In this document: in pieces, positions 8,523 through 17,201 of the stretch
How positions within the stretch are numbered: the first letter of the stretch is position 1
Layout: every line of letters starts with the position of its first letter
DNA from: an uncultured Eubacteriales bacterium
GTDB taxonomy: Bacteria; Bacillota; Clostridia; Christensenellales; CAG-138
Length of the DNA: 64,000 bases
Assembly (NCBI GenBank): GCA_900546845.1
Contig: UREK01000012.1
Span: forward strand, 7,202 to 71,201
Reading direction: 5' to 3'
Notes under the pieces: model-generated
Databases searched by the model: none
What the model was told of the DNA's origin: nothing
Seen by the model: the letters and a program-made list of their open reading frames with translations, nothing else
Translations under genes and position numbers: made by a program

Positions 8523-8942
8523 TCACGGAAAATTCTCCGGTGCTTCTACGCCAAGGAAGGCAGGCGTATCGCCCAGCTTGTTGAACGTCAGGAGCTCCCC
8601 GTTTTCCAAAGAGGGCAGATAAACCGCGCTCTGCGTATACACGCCGTCGCGGGGCACGCCTTCCGCCGGTGTAAGCGTATAAAGTTCGCCCGATTTCTGC
8701 GCGCAGGTTCCGGCTTCAAGCACCGGCGCGCCCTGCCGGTACACCGCGTAGTTTCCATATGAATCGATTACGAGATAGGTCTTCTCCGCGGTGCTTCCTT
8801 CCGTGCAGTATGTACCCTTAATCGGTTCAGCCGGCTGTTCGCGCGTGAGAAGTGCGAGGAACAGCAGGTTTAAAATAGCGGACACCCAGAGCAGGGCAAT
8901 TAAAACATGCCGCTTTGTTTTTTCGTCTTTAGCCATCCGCAT
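8523..8942 (-). CDS. Small membrane-anchored hypothetical protein
   Basis: The 139-residue product has a basic start (KDEKTKRH) followed by one hydrophobic segment (about residues 13-33, VLIALLWVSAILNLLFLALL). The rest is a polar extracellular domain with two cysteines (about 46 and 80). It is likely a type II membrane protein with a beta-rich outer domain. AAGGAGG is 7 bp before the ATG. I do not recognise the family. Confidence 0.65.
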   Translation of the reverse strand: MRMAKDEKTKRHVLIALLWVSAILNLLFLALLTREQPAEPIKGTYCTEGSTAEKTYLVIDSYGNYAVYRQGAPVLEAGTCAQKSGELYTLTPAEGVPRDGVYTQSAVYLPSLENGELLTFNKLGDTPAFLGVEAPENFP

Positions 8943-8960
8943 CAGGTATCCTCCTTCAGC

Positions 8961-9053
8961 TCACAGAAAATTGTTCTCCCTTTCCATCTTCCGGTACATC
9001 ATATAGATTGTTGGGTTCACATTTGGCTTTGCGTCCTCGTCATTCCCTGCCAT
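8961..9053 (-). other. Possible 30-residue peptide or 3' gene remnant
   Basis: A minus-strand frame with non-random composition (NDEDAKPNVNPTIYMMYRKM) ends 18 bp before the start of the membrane protein gene. An ATG at 9053 would give 30 residues but lacks a ribosome site; the frame stays open upstream into low-complexity AT-rich DNA. It may be the end of a decayed gene. Nothing else is seen between 8943 and 9353 apart from AT-rich DNA with TATA-like tracts. Confidence 0.25.
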
Positions 9054-9353
9054 TCGGGGAACCGGCTCAACAAATGCAAATAAACTCGGTTTGTTATTGT
9101 TTTTTACAGCCAAATCTTTTCTTGAATGCTTCGGCCGCTTCCGCTGCTCCAATGCTTTTATATATTGAGTATATCCTTTCCTTTTTTTACCGTCAATCTT
9201 TTGCGTATAATATATTTTATGTTGTGCATGTGTGCCAATATTTCTTCTTCCTCCCGCTTCTCTCTTGATTTTTCCCCTGCGCCTGCGTATACTGAATTTA
9301 ATATATCGGTATATCGGCCTTTCGGCCGGAACGCCAGCTTTGGGGGTGCGCGC

Positions 9354-9914
9354 ATGCGGGGAAAACACGAAGGCTACGAAAGCGTCCAGGCCGCCATTTT
9401 AGGCACGGCTGCGCAGCTTTTTACGCGTGCGGGCGTCCATGGCACGAGCCTCAACGACATCGCCCAGGCGGCCGGGCTTTCCAAGGGCACGCTTTATTAT
9501 TACTATCCCACCAAGGAAGCGCTCGTAAACGACATCGCGGAAACGCACGGCGCGCGCGTCACCGACCTCATCCTCACCTGGGTGGAGACGCTCACGCGCG
9601 ATTGCCCGATGGAGGAAGCGCTGCTTTCGCTCATGGGCACGCTGCTTGACGACGACGCCCTGCGCAGGCTCCACGTGGTGCTCTTCACCGAAAGCTGCCT
9701 CGACAACCCCGCCCTTGCCGCTTTGATGGAGGAAAAGCTCCGGAAGTGGACGGTCATGCTGGAAGTGGGGACGCTCAAGGTGCAATCCAACAGCGCGCGG
9801 CGGCTGCGGGACCGCTCCTCCCTGTTCTTCACACTGCTGATGGGCGCGATGCTGCGCGCGGAAACCTCCCCCGCGGAGCGCAGCGCCTGCGTCGCGCTGC
9901 TGCTCTCCGAATAA
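9354..9914 (+). CDS. TetR/AcrR family transcriptional regulator
   Basis: This 186-residue repressor has the N-terminal helix-turn-helix in TSLNDIAQAAGLSKGTLYYYY (about residues 28-48) followed by the usual helical ligand-binding domain. The ATG at 9354 follows GGGGGTGCGC; the frame is open upstream but there it runs through AT-rich non-coding DNA. AT-rich DNA with ATATATCGGTATAT lies just upstream and could hold its operator. No divergent target gene is obvious, and the ligand is unknown. Confidence 0.85.
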   Translation: MRGKHEGYESVQAAILGTAAQLFTRAGVHGTSLNDIAQAAGLSKGTLYYYYPTKEALVNDIAETHGARVTDLILTWVETLTRDCPMEEALLSLMGTLLDDDALRRLHVVLFTESCLDNPALAALMEEKLRKWTVMLEVGTLKVQSNSARRLRDRSSLFFTLLMGAMLRAETSPAERSACVALLLSE

Positions 9915-9952
9915 GCACGGCTTTCGCCGGGAAAGGATTTTTCAAGTTTGCT

Positions 9953-10324
9953 ATGATGGGTTTCGGATTCGGCGGATTCTCGGTTCTATTCACGATCGTG
10001 TTCGTCTTCATTTTCGGCATGATCGTTTTTATGGCGATAAAGGGCATTTCCCAATGGAGTAAAAACAACGCTTCGCCCCGGCTGACGGTGGACGCAGTCG
10101 TTGTGACCAAGCGCATCAGCACTTCCACGAGCATGCACAATGCCGGCAACGCCGCCATGCATCACCACACCTCGACCACGTATTACGTCACCTTCCAGGT
10201 GGAAAGCGGGGACCGTATGGAGTTTACCGTCTCCGGCCGGGAATACGGCATGCTGGCCGAGGGCGACTGCGGCAGGCTCACGTTCCAGGGTACGCGATAC
10301 CTTGGCTTTCTGCGCAACGCATGA
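9953..10324 (+). CDS. DUF2500 family membrane protein
   Basis: The protein (123 residues) begins with a glycine-phenylalanine-rich hydrophobic segment (about residues 2-28, one membrane span) and then carries the DUF2500 domain. This includes HHHTSTTYYVTFQ, DRMEFTVSGREYG and GDCGRLTFQGTRYLGF. The family includes E. coli YhhM and has no known activity that I can state. The start is the first of two ATGs in a row; AAAGGA is a little far upstream (about 15 bp). It may be co-transcribed with the TetR gene 38 bp upstream. Confidence 0.75.
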   Translation: MMGFGFGGFSVLFTIVFVFIFGMIVFMAIKGISQWSKNNASPRLTVDAVVVTKRISTSTSMHNAGNAAMHHHTSTTYYVTFQVESGDRMEFTVSGREYGMLAEGDCGRLTFQGTRYLGFLRNA

Positions 10325-10560
10325 GCCGGGCAAGCGCCCTGCCCGAAGCGGAACGGGCTGAACTTGCGGCCATCCTGCGCGCGCACGCGGAGCGCTATCC
10401 CAGGATGCAGCCTTCCGACGCAGTAAAGCTGCTCTACCAAAACGAATTCGGCGGCGGCCACCTGATGGCGGATCCCGCCGCGAGTTTGGCGCGCCTTGCA
10501 AACGGAATACGCCGCGGCACAGCGCGGCATACCGCTTCGTATTGCATTCCGTGTTGGGTG
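10321..10560 (+). pseudogene. Truncated and frameshifted gene, conserved N-terminus only
   Basis: The frame starts at an ATG overlapping the DUF2500 stop (ATGA). It encodes a good N-terminal domain with PSDAVKLLYQNEFGGGHL, then loses sense near residue 60. A one-base shift near 10,496 restores a plausible continuation, SLARL then QTEYAAAQRG. Soon after, the sequence runs into the 3' end of the convergent hydrolase gene. It appears frameshifted and cut off by a deletion. The family is not identified. Confidence 0.5.
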
Positions 10561-10561
10561 T

Positions 10562-11284
10562 TTAAGACTGTGCGCTTTGCAGCATATGAAGAAGGTGCTT
10601 TTCCAGCGCCTTTTCTTCGTTTTGGCAGAACCAGAAGTGGCTCGATTCGTGCAGTTGAAGCACCTGCGCGCCCGGCAGGCTGCGCCGCACGAGCGCGAAC
10701 GAACGCGAGAAGGAGACAAGTTCATCCCCGGTGGAATTCGCAACTGCAAGCGGCGGCGCGAGGCGCGGCAGGTTTTTCCGCGTCCGCCCCATCAGGCGCA
10801 GCAGGCCGAGCGAGTTCGGGATCAGCGTGGGCGCGTTCCAAAGCGTAACGCCCGACACGCCGCGCAGTTCCCGCGCCGCAACGATGCGCGGATCCTCGCC
10901 GGGTCGTTCCCGGCAAGCCGACGCGGCGCGGATGCGGATCCCCACCCACGTCATGCGCAAATACAGCGGGAAGGCCAGCGCAAAAATCCCCGCGATCCTA
11001 TCCGGCCGCTTTGCCGCCGCGTTGACCGCGAGCAGGCCGCCCATGGAATGGCTCACGACCAGGAGCGTTTTCTGTTGTGCTTGCAGCGCGGCAAGCTCCG
11101 CGTCCACATGCGCCTGCCATTCCCGCCTGCCCGCCCGCAGGAATTCCCGCAGGGTCCCGCCATGCCCCGGCAGCGTGAGCAGCCGGACTTCCGCCCCACG
11201 AGCTGCCACCGCTTCCGCAAACGGCGCAAACAGGGCGCTGTTTCCCATAAAGCCGTGTATGAACACGACACATACGTCCTTCAT
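10562..11284 (-). CDS. Alpha/beta-hydrolase (esterase/lipase-like)
   Basis: This 240-residue enzyme has the fold's oxyanion-region motif VVFIHGFMGNSALF near the start, the nucleophile elbow VSHSMGG (Ser near residue 80), an aspartate in STGDELVS and a histidine in HESSHFW. These form a complete catalytic triad. The start at 11,284 (MKDVCVVF) is preferred because AAAGG lies about 8 bp upstream; an in-frame ATG at 11,308 lacks a site. The C-terminal end is convergent with the truncated gene. The substrate is unknown, perhaps a carboxyl ester or monoglyceride. Confidence 0.82.
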   Translation of the reverse strand: MKDVCVVFIHGFMGNSALFAPFAEAVAARGAEVRLLTLPGHGGTLREFLRAGRREWQAHVDAELAALQAQQKTLLVVSHSMGGLLAVNAAAKRPDRIAGIFALAFPLYLRMTWVGIRIRAASACRERPGEDPRIVAARELRGVSGVTLWNAPTLIPNSLGLLRLMGRTRKNLPRLAPPLAVANSTGDELVSFSRSFALVRRSLPGAQVLQLHESSHFWFCQNEEKALEKHLLHMLQSAQS

Positions 11285-11312
11285 TTCAGGTGCCTTTCCA
11301 TGGCGCATGCCG

Positions 11313-11762
11313 TTACAGATATAGCTTTAAGACGATCTCCCCGCCGTTCTCCTCCCCATTTTCCCGGAAGCCGAACTTGTGATACAGCGCGAGCGCACCC
11401 GCATTGCTTTCCTTGGTGGAGAGGGTGATCTCGTCCGCGCCATGCGCTTTGAAGTACCGGATGATCTCGCGCAGCGCAGCGCTCCCATAGCCCTTGCCCT
11501 GCTGGGAAGCGTCGATCATGAAGCGCCACAGCCAGTATTTGTCATGCGGATCGTCGTTGGCTTCGTCGAACGCGAACATCGCAAAGCCCACCAACTGCCC
11601 ATCAGCATAAACCGCGAACGGCCGCGCCACGTCCGGGTTTTCCACCGCCGTGTTCAGGGACGCTTCGTTGCTGGCGATGTATTCCGCCTGTTCCGGCGCC
11701 ACCTTGAGCGCGATGCAGCCCGCCCGGTTCCCATCGTCAATTTTTCTCAGTTCCACGTTCAT
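11313..11762 (-). CDS. GNAT N-acetyltransferase (diamine/polyamine acetyltransferase-like)
   Basis: The 149-residue protein is a single GNAT domain with the acetyl-CoA loop ASQQGKGYGSAAL (about 88-100) and the later ESNAGALALYHKFGF strand-helix pair. Similarity to BltD/SpeG-type spermidine acetyltransferases is suggested by EYIASNEASL near the N-terminus and by the acidic EANDDPHD stretch. The exact amine substrate is an inference. It lies 28 bp upstream of the hydrolase start, so the two may form an operon. Confidence 0.78.
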   Translation of the reverse strand: MNVELRKIDDGNRAGCIALKVAPEQAEYIASNEASLNTAVENPDVARPFAVYADGQLVGFAMFAFDEANDDPHDKYWLWRFMIDASQQGKGYGSAALREIIRYFKAHGADEITLSTKESNAGALALYHKFGFRENGEENGGEIVLKLYL

Positions 11763-11811
11763 TTTGGGGTAACCCCTCTTTTCAATTTGCTTATTTGTCT
11801 GCAGCTCCCCT

Positions 11812-12435
11812 TCACCGGATGAAGTTGGTCACGGCCCCGCGTTCGCGTTCCGGCGCGAGTACGCCCTGCGCGCGGCCCGCCTCGATGCATTTGAGCAGCC
11901 AGGCCATGTTCCGCGCCAGGTTGCGCATGGTCTGCAAGCCCTCCAGATCCTGCGCCACGTCTTCCGCGTGCTCCCCAAACGCGACATTCCAATACGTGGA
12001 GGATACGACCGGCATCTGCGCAATGGTGAAATACTTGTTCAGCACATCCATGGAAGCCACATTGCCCGCCCGCCGCGCGACGGCCACCGCCGCGCCCGGC
12101 TTGTGCATAAAGAGATCCCGGCATCCGTACATCGCCCGGTCGAGAAAGGATTGGATGCTCCCCGTGGGGTGCGAAAAATACACCGGAGTGCCAAACACGA
12201 AGCCGTCCGCCCCCTTCGATTTGGCGAGGAATTCGTTCACGCGGTCGCCTTTGAACACGCAGGCATGCAGCTTCCTGCACGCGCCGCAGTCCACGCAATC
12301 CTGCACCGGGCCGTTTCCAATCCAGAAAAGTTCCGCAGAAACGCCCTCGGCTTCGAGCGTCTTTGCGACCTCGCTGAGCGCGGCGTGGGTGCTGCCCGCC
12401 TCGTGCGGGCTCCCGTTGAGCAGCAATACCTTCAT
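11812..12435 (-). CDS. Flavodoxin-like NAD(P)H:FMN oxidoreductase
   Basis: This 207-residue protein starts with MKVLLLNGSPHEAGST, the phosphate-binding loop of NADPH-dependent FMN reductases. It has a cysteine group CVDCGACRKLHAC (about 48-60) and the flavin-contact segment GTPVYFSHPTGS. Such iron-sulfur-flavoprotein-like enzymes pass electrons to metals, quinones or nitro compounds. The cysteine pattern could bind a small cluster, but this is not certain. The start has AGGAGG about 7 bp upstream. Confidence 0.8.
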   Translation of the reverse strand: MKVLLLNGSPHEAGSTHAALSEVAKTLEAEGVSAELFWIGNGPVQDCVDCGACRKLHACVFKGDRVNEFLAKSKGADGFVFGTPVYFSHPTGSIQSFLDRAMYGCRDLFMHKPGAAVAVARRAGNVASMDVLNKYFTIAQMPVVSSTYWNVAFGEHAEDVAQDLEGLQTMRNLARNMAWLLKCIEAGRAQGVLAPERERGAVTNFIR

Positions 12436-12463
12436 TTTCGCATTCCTCCTTGCTATGGCTTAA

Positions 12464-13147
12464 TTAAACTTCCAGCCCCTGCACGAAGCGGTAGAGCGGC
12501 TTCATCGCATCAAAGCCGTCCAGCACCTCGTCGAGCAGCGCGGGTTCAAACGTCTTTTTCAGATCCTTGGTGTAATAGCACCAGCTGATGCCCTTGCGGT
12601 TGAGATAGGGCTTGAGCGCCTCCGGCGCGTCCGGGAAATGGTCCCGCTTATACGGCTCGCCACGCACCTCGAACTTGGCGAGGCGTGGATCCGCAAGGAT
12701 CGAAAGGAAGCGCTCCGGATCGGCCAGGAGGCGTGCGCGGAAGGGTTTCATCAGCTCCGAATTTGCGCCGTACATGCCCATGCCGTAGCCATAGCCGTCC
12801 GGGTCGATCTCAAAATACACGCAGAGGCTTTCGCTCGTGCGCGTGTCCGGGTGGCGGAAGCCGATCCAGCCATGGTCGCGGTACGGGCGCTTGTCCTTGG
12901 AAAAACGCGTGTCCCGGTTCATGCGGGAAACGACGGTCGTAAGCCGCGTGTTGAAGTTCGGGTCAAGCTCGAGCGCGGCGGGGATAAGGTCCGTTGCGAG
13001 CGCGCGCATTGGTTCCTGCACCACGCGCTTGCAGCGCGCCCGGTTTGCGTCAAAGAAGGGCTTTTCGTTGTAAAAGCCCAGCTCCATCAGAAAACGATAC
13101 GTGTCGGGTTCAAACCCTTTGAAGTTCTGTCCCATCTTTTCATCCAT
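12464..13147 (-). CDS. DUF2461 family protein
   Basis: The 227-residue protein matches DUF2461 through FEPDTYRFLMEL at the start, RMNRDTRFSKDKRPYR in the middle and GRGEPY-like and EALKPYL segments later. The family is widespread and soluble; its activity is unknown. It begins 8 bp after the acyl-ACP thioesterase stop, so both are probably in one transcript. An ATG four codons further in (MGQNF) is a possible alternative start. Confidence 0.75.
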   Translation of the reverse strand: MDEKMGQNFKGFEPDTYRFLMELGFYNEKPFFDANRARCKRVVQEPMRALATDLIPAALELDPNFNTRLTTVVSRMNRDTRFSKDKRPYRDHGWIGFRHPDTRTSESLCVYFEIDPDGYGYGMGMYGANSELMKPFRARLLADPERFLSILADPRLAKFEVRGEPYKRDHFPDAPEALKPYLNRKGISWCYYTKDLKKTFEPALLDEVLDGFDAMKPLYRFVQGLEV

Positions 13148-13155
13148 TGTTCTGT

Positions 13156-13902
13156 TTAAAACGTCAATTTCATCAAAAAGGATTCGCGCCCTTCCGGCTG
13201 GATCACGCCGCGCAGGATCACCGCGTCCTTCGTCTCCGCACGCTCCATTGCGAATTCCGCGCCCTCCGTCAGCTCCGTTTTAAACCAGACGTCCAGCCGC
13301 TTCAGCGCGCCGATGCTGCCGCGCTCCTCCGCCGTAAGCGCATCGTAAGCGAATTCGCCGTACCGCTCGTTGTTCACATGGCCGAGCCCATCGATCCAGC
13401 TCGGGCGCACGGTGCGGCGCTCCACCTCCGCAAAATCGGCGCGCTCCGAAAAGCGTTTTTCCGCATGCAGCAGCTCCTCGCCGCCCGGCAGGTCGAACCG
13501 CGAAAGGATGCTCCGGTCCATGCAGAGCCGGTGTGTCCTTACATCCAGCAGTGAGGAAAACGTCGCGCCTGCGGCGACAAGCGTATTCTCCTCGTCGTAA
13601 AACGCGATCTCCCTGCGGTAAGTGGGCGGCGCATAGCGCGTGTGCCAGGTGCGCAGGGTCAGCCTGTCCTTGATGCGGATGGGCCGCATGAGCGCAACGC
13701 TCATCGAAAGCAGAACCCAGGCCACGCCGTATTGTGCCGAGATGCGGGGCGTGTCGATCTCGATCGCTTCCAAATGCCGGCCGATGGTCTCCACCGCGAT
13801 GCGCTGATACGCCGCTGGGTACAGCGCGCCCACCGCGCTGCACATGCTCACGTCCACATATACCGGGTAGGCATAGTCCTGTTCTCTCCAACCGGGGTTC
13901 AT
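13156..13902 (-). CDS. Acyl-ACP thioesterase (FatA/FatB-like, double hotdog)
   Basis: The enzyme frees fatty acids from acyl-carrier protein. Two hotdog domains are visible: residues about 1-130, with AAYQRIAVETIGRH and LMRPIRIKDRLTLRTWH, and 150-248, with WIDGLGHVNNERYGEF, the segment that holds catalytic Asn and His-type residues. The 248-residue length fits bacterial members. AAGGAGG 6 bp before the ATG at 13,902 decides the start over an in-frame ATG at 13,959. Confidence 0.82.
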   Translation of the reverse strand: MNPGWREQDYAYPVYVDVSMCSAVGALYPAAYQRIAVETIGRHLEAIEIDTPRISAQYGVAWVLLSMSVALMRPIRIKDRLTLRTWHTRYAPPTYRREIAFYDEENTLVAAGATFSSLLDVRTHRLCMDRSILSRFDLPGGEELLHAEKRFSERADFAEVERRTVRPSWIDGLGHVNNERYGEFAYDALTAEERGSIGALKRLDVWFKTELTEGAEFAMERAETKDAVILRGVIQPEGRESFLMKLTF

Positions 13903-13962
13903 CGTTCCCTCCTTCGTTCTATTTGGTTCTTTGCCTATCATACCACGATTTACGGGCAAATG

Positions 13963-14000
13963 AAAAGCGCCATCCGAAGGGAGAGGCGGATGGCGCTTTT
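13963..14000. terminator. Bidirectional-looking terminator after etfA
   Basis: AAAAGCGCCATCCG and CGGATGGCGCTTTT make a 14-bp perfect stem around a 10-base loop, with A-runs and T-runs on the two arms. It lies 18 bp past the etfA stop and ends the minus-strand crt-to-etfA operon. Confidence 0.9.
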
Positions 14001-14018
14001 ATGGGTAAGGCTTACGCC

Positions 14019-15155
14019 TTATTTGGCAGCCTTTGCGGCGCGGATGGCCTCAATGAGCATCGGGGTCACCTTGAACAAATCGCCGCAGATACCGTAATCG
14101 GCAACCTCAAAGATGGGCGCGGTCTCGTTTTTGTTCACCGCAATGATGCACTCGGAATCCTGCATGCCGGCCTTATGCTGGATCGCGCCGGAGATGCCGA
14201 GGGCGACGTATACCTTCGGGTGTACGGTCTTGCCCGTCTGGCCGACCTGATGGTCAGCGCTCAGCCAGCCCGCGTCGATCGCCGCGCGGGAACCGCCGAC
14301 GACGCCGCCGAGCTCCGCGGCAAGCTCTTCCGCGAGCTTGATGCCCTGCTCCACGTCCCGGCTGATGCCGCGGCCGACGGAGACGACAAAGTCCGCGCCA
14401 ACGAGATCCACGAGCTTCTTCGCGGCCTTGACCACTTCCACGACCTCGGTCTTGATATCGGCCTCGGTCAAGGAGAATTGCGGCTTCACGATCTTGCATG
14501 CGTCCGCCTTGGCCTGGTCGAACGCGGCCTTCTTCATGACGCCCGGGCGCACCGTCGCCATGCTGGGGCGGAAGCGCGGGCAGATGATGGAAGCCATCAG
14601 GTGGCCGCCGAACGCCGGGCGGGTCATCTTCATGTCGCGGGAAACGTCATGATCCTGGCCCAGCACCTTTGCCTTCGAGGTGCCCGCAATGCGCTCCTCG
14701 GGCAGGGTGGAGCTTTCACGCAGGAAGTTCTTATAGCTTTCCATGTCCACGTCGAGGTGCGTGCAGTCCGCGCAGAGGCCGGTGTGCAGGCGCGCCGCGC
14801 AGCGGGGACCAAGGTCGCGGCCGATGTTGGTCGCGCCGATCAGGAACGCTTCGGGCTTGAGCTCCATGATCACGTCGCAGATGACCTTGGTGTAAGCGTC
14901 GGTGGTGTAATCCTTCAGCAGCGGGCTCTCGCAGACGATCACCTCGTCCGCGCCGTAGCCGCCGAGCTCCTTGGCGAGGCCTTCCACGTTGTCGCCGAGG
15001 AGCAGGCCGCACAGCTTTACGCCGAGCTCGTCCGCGAGCTTGCGGCCTTCGGAGATCAGTTCAAAATCGGTGGGCATCAGTTTGCCCTGGCGCTGCTCGC
15101 AGAACACCCAAACATCCTTGAAAGCAGCAAGATCGGTATTGTTGAACGTAGCCAT
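14019..15155 (-). CDS. etfA: Electron transfer flavoprotein alpha subunit
   Basis: EtfA binds FAD and, with EtfB, passes electrons between NADH, butyryl-CoA dehydrogenase and, in bifurcating forms, ferredoxin. The C-terminal FAD domain shows SRAAIDAGW, HQVGQTGKTV and ALGISGAIQH (about 285-335). The N-terminal domain has GADEVIVCE. At 378 residues it is slightly longer than many EtfA proteins, as in clostridial butyrate operons. It is the last gene of the operon, 18 bp after etfB. Confidence 0.95.
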   Translation of the reverse strand: MATFNNTDLAAFKDVWVFCEQRQGKLMPTDFELISEGRKLADELGVKLCGLLLGDNVEGLAKELGGYGADEVIVCESPLLKDYTTDAYTKVICDVIMELKPEAFLIGATNIGRDLGPRCAARLHTGLCADCTHLDVDMESYKNFLRESSTLPEERIAGTSKAKVLGQDHDVSRDMKMTRPAFGGHLMASIICPRFRPSMATVRPGVMKKAAFDQAKADACKIVKPQFSLTEADIKTEVVEVVKAAKKLVDLVGADFVVSVGRGISRDVEQGIKLAEELAAELGGVVGGSRAAIDAGWLSADHQVGQTGKTVHPKVYVALGISGAIQHKAGMQDSECIIAVNKNETAPIFEVADYGICGDLFKVTPMLIEAIRAAKAAK

Positions 15156-15173
15156 TCTCAGTTAACCCCTTTC

Positions 15174-15974
15174 TCAGATGATGTGCTTTGCCGCGAGCAT
15201 GCCCGCAAGCGTTTCACAGTCCGCCTTCTCCGCGCCCGGGAGCATCATGCCCGCGCCCTTTTGCGGCGGGGTGAAGGAGGTGAGGATGTTCGTGGGAGAA
15301 CCCTTGAGGCCGATGGTCGTGGGGTCGATCAACGGATCGTCCTTGAGCGCCTCATAGTCGAATACCGCCATGGGCTTGTCGTAGCACTCAAAGATGCCGC
15401 TCACGCTCATGTAGCGGGGCTCGTTGAGCTCCTTGATGCAGGTCACAAGGCAGGGGGTCTTGACCTTGATGGTCATGTAGCCGTCCTCCAGCATGCGCTT
15501 GACGGTAATGCAGTCACCCTCCTTGTGGATGTCTGCGGCGTAGGTCACCTGGGGCAGGCCGAGCTTTTCCGCGATCTGCGGGCCGACCTGCGCGGTGTCG
15601 CCGTCGATGGCCTGGCGGCCGCACATAATGATGTCATCCTGCTCCACGCCGATGCGGTTGATCGCCGCGGCGAGGATCTGGGAGGTGGCGTAGGTGTCGG
15701 AGCCGCCGAATTCGCGGCCGGAAACGAGCACCGCTTCGTCCGCGCCGCGGGCAAGCAGCTCACGCAGCATGCCTTCCGCCGGCGGGGGGCCCATCGTCAC
15801 GACGACGACCTTGCAGCCCGTCTCTTCCTTGAGCGTGAGGGCCGCTTCCACAGCATTGAGGTCGTCCGGGTTGGTGATGGTCTGCATGGACGCGCGGTCC
15901 AGCGTACCGTCAGGGTTCACGGCGACCTTTCCGGAGGTATCGGGAACCTGCTTCACACAAACGATGATCTTCAT
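15174..15974 (-). CDS. etfB: Electron transfer flavoprotein beta subunit
   Basis: EtfB pairs with EtfA and in bifurcating complexes carries the NADH-oxidising flavin. Visible marks are KIIVCVKQVPDT at the start, MGPPPAEGMLRE, RGADEAVLVSGR and CGRQAIDGDTAQVGP. The start at 15,974 (MKIIV) has GGAGG 10 bp upstream; a second ATG at 15,983 is only one base from that site. It lies between bcd and etfA, the order of bifurcating Bcd-Etf systems. Confidence 0.95.
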   Translation of the reverse strand: MKIIVCVKQVPDTSGKVAVNPDGTLDRASMQTITNPDDLNAVEAALTLKEETGCKVVVVTMGPPPAEGMLRELLARGADEAVLVSGREFGGSDTYATSQILAAAINRIGVEQDDIIMCGRQAIDGDTAQVGPQIAEKLGLPQVTYAADIHKEGDCITVKRMLEDGYMTIKVKTPCLVTCIKELNEPRYMSVSGIFECYDKPMAVFDYEALKDDPLIDPTTIGLKGSPTNILTSFTPPQKGAGMMLPGAEKADCETLAGMLAAKHII

Positions 15975-15992
15975 TTTAACCATACCTCCTTC

Positions 15993-17165
15993 TTACTTCA
16001 CGCCGAGGTTGCTCGCGATGACCATGCGCTGGACTTCGCTCGTTCCCTCGTAGATCTCGGTAATCTTCGCGTCGCGCATCATGCGTTCCACGGGATATTC
16101 ACGGGTGTAGCCATAGCCGCCGAAGAGCTGCACAGCGCGGCGTGTCACGTCGCTCGCCGCCTCGGCCGCAAAGAGCTTCGCCATCGCCGCATCCATGGAA
16201 TAAGCGGGAGCCTTCTTGCCGGCGAGCGCGGCTTCGGTGAACGCCTGCTTCTTCATCGCAGCGGAATACACAAGGAACTGCGCGGCCTGCATGCGGGTGT
16301 GCATATCCGCAAGCTGGAACTGCGTGTTCTGCATCTGGGAAAGGCGCTTGCCAAACTGCTTGCGCTCCTGGACGTACTTGATCGTCTCCTCCACAGCGCC
16401 CTCGCCGATGCCGAGCGCCTGCGAGGCGATGCCGATGCGGCCGCCGTCGAGCGTCTTCATCGCAATGCCAAAGCCCTTGCCCTCTTTGCCGAGCAGGTTT
16501 TCCTTGGGGACGATGCAGTTTTCCATAATGAGCTCGCAGGTAGCGCTGCCGCGGATGCCCATCTTCTTCTCCTTCTTGCCGACGGAGAAGCCCGGGAAGT
16601 CCTTCTCGACGATGAACGCCGAAATGCCCTTGTTGCCGGCCTTTTTATCGGTCATGGCAAAGATGATGTAAACGCTCGCATAGCCTGCGTTGGTGATGAA
16701 GATCTTCGTGCCGTTGAGCACGTAGTGGTCGTCCACAAGCTCTGCGGTGGTCTGCTGGCCGGAAGCGTCCGTACCCGCGTTGGGCTCGGTGAGGCCGAAC
16801 GCGCCAATCCATTCGCCGGAAAGGAGCTTAGGCAGGTACTTCATCTTCTGCTCCTCGGTGCCGTTCTCATAGATCGGCGCGCAGCAGAGGGAGGTGTGTG
16901 CGGAAACGATGACGCCCGTGGTGCCGCATGCCTTGGAAAGTTCTTCCACGGCCATGACGTACGCAAGCACGTCGCCGCCCGCCCCGCCGTACTTTTTCGG
17001 GAACGGAATGCCCAGGAAGCCGTAACGCGCAAGTTTCTTGACGGTTTCCACCGGGAAGCGTTCCTCCTCGTCGACTTCCTCGGCGAGGGGCTTGACCTCG
17101 TTCTCCGCGAATGCGCGATACATGTCGCGCAGCAGCAGATGCTGTTTGGAAAGCGTGAAATCCAT
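15993..17165 (-). CDS. bcd: Butyryl-CoA dehydrogenase (acyl-CoA dehydrogenase)
   Basis: This flavoenzyme reduces crotonyl-CoA to butyryl-CoA, the final reduction of the pathway. Its 390 residues show GAFGLTEPNAGTDASGQ (flavin site), RIGIASQALGIGEGA, and YEGTSEVQRMVIA, which holds the family's catalytic-base region. The next genes code for EtfB and EtfA, so it is likely the electron-bifurcating Bcd-Etf complex. AGGAGG lies 6 bp upstream of the ATG. Substrate length is inferred from context. Confidence 0.92.
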   Translation of the reverse strand: MDFTLSKQHLLLRDMYRAFAENEVKPLAEEVDEEERFPVETVKKLARYGFLGIPFPKKYGGAGGDVLAYVMAVEELSKACGTTGVIVSAHTSLCCAPIYENGTEEQKMKYLPKLLSGEWIGAFGLTEPNAGTDASGQQTTAELVDDHYVLNGTKIFITNAGYASVYIIFAMTDKKAGNKGISAFIVEKDFPGFSVGKKEKKMGIRGSATCELIMENCIVPKENLLGKEGKGFGIAMKTLDGGRIGIASQALGIGEGAVEETIKYVQERKQFGKRLSQMQNTQFQLADMHTRMQAAQFLVYSAAMKKQAFTEAALAGKKAPAYSMDAAMAKLFAAEAASDVTRRAVQLFGGYGYTREYPVERMMRDAKITEIYEGTSEVQRMVIASNLGVK

Positions 17166-17201
17166 AGTTCCTCCTATTAATGTAAGGGGTTTCCCCTTTG
17201 C

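Noticed and set aside
9240..9353. A defined TetR operator in ATATATCGGTATATCGG
   Set aside because: The dyad is imperfect and the region is generally AT-rich, so I cannot separate a site from background.
13734..17180. A 1,148-codon open frame on the plus strand opposite etfA, etfB and bcd
   Set aside because: It is the mirror of high-GC third-position coding on the other strand. It has no ribosome site, and its His/Arg/Val-rich product is low in complexity.
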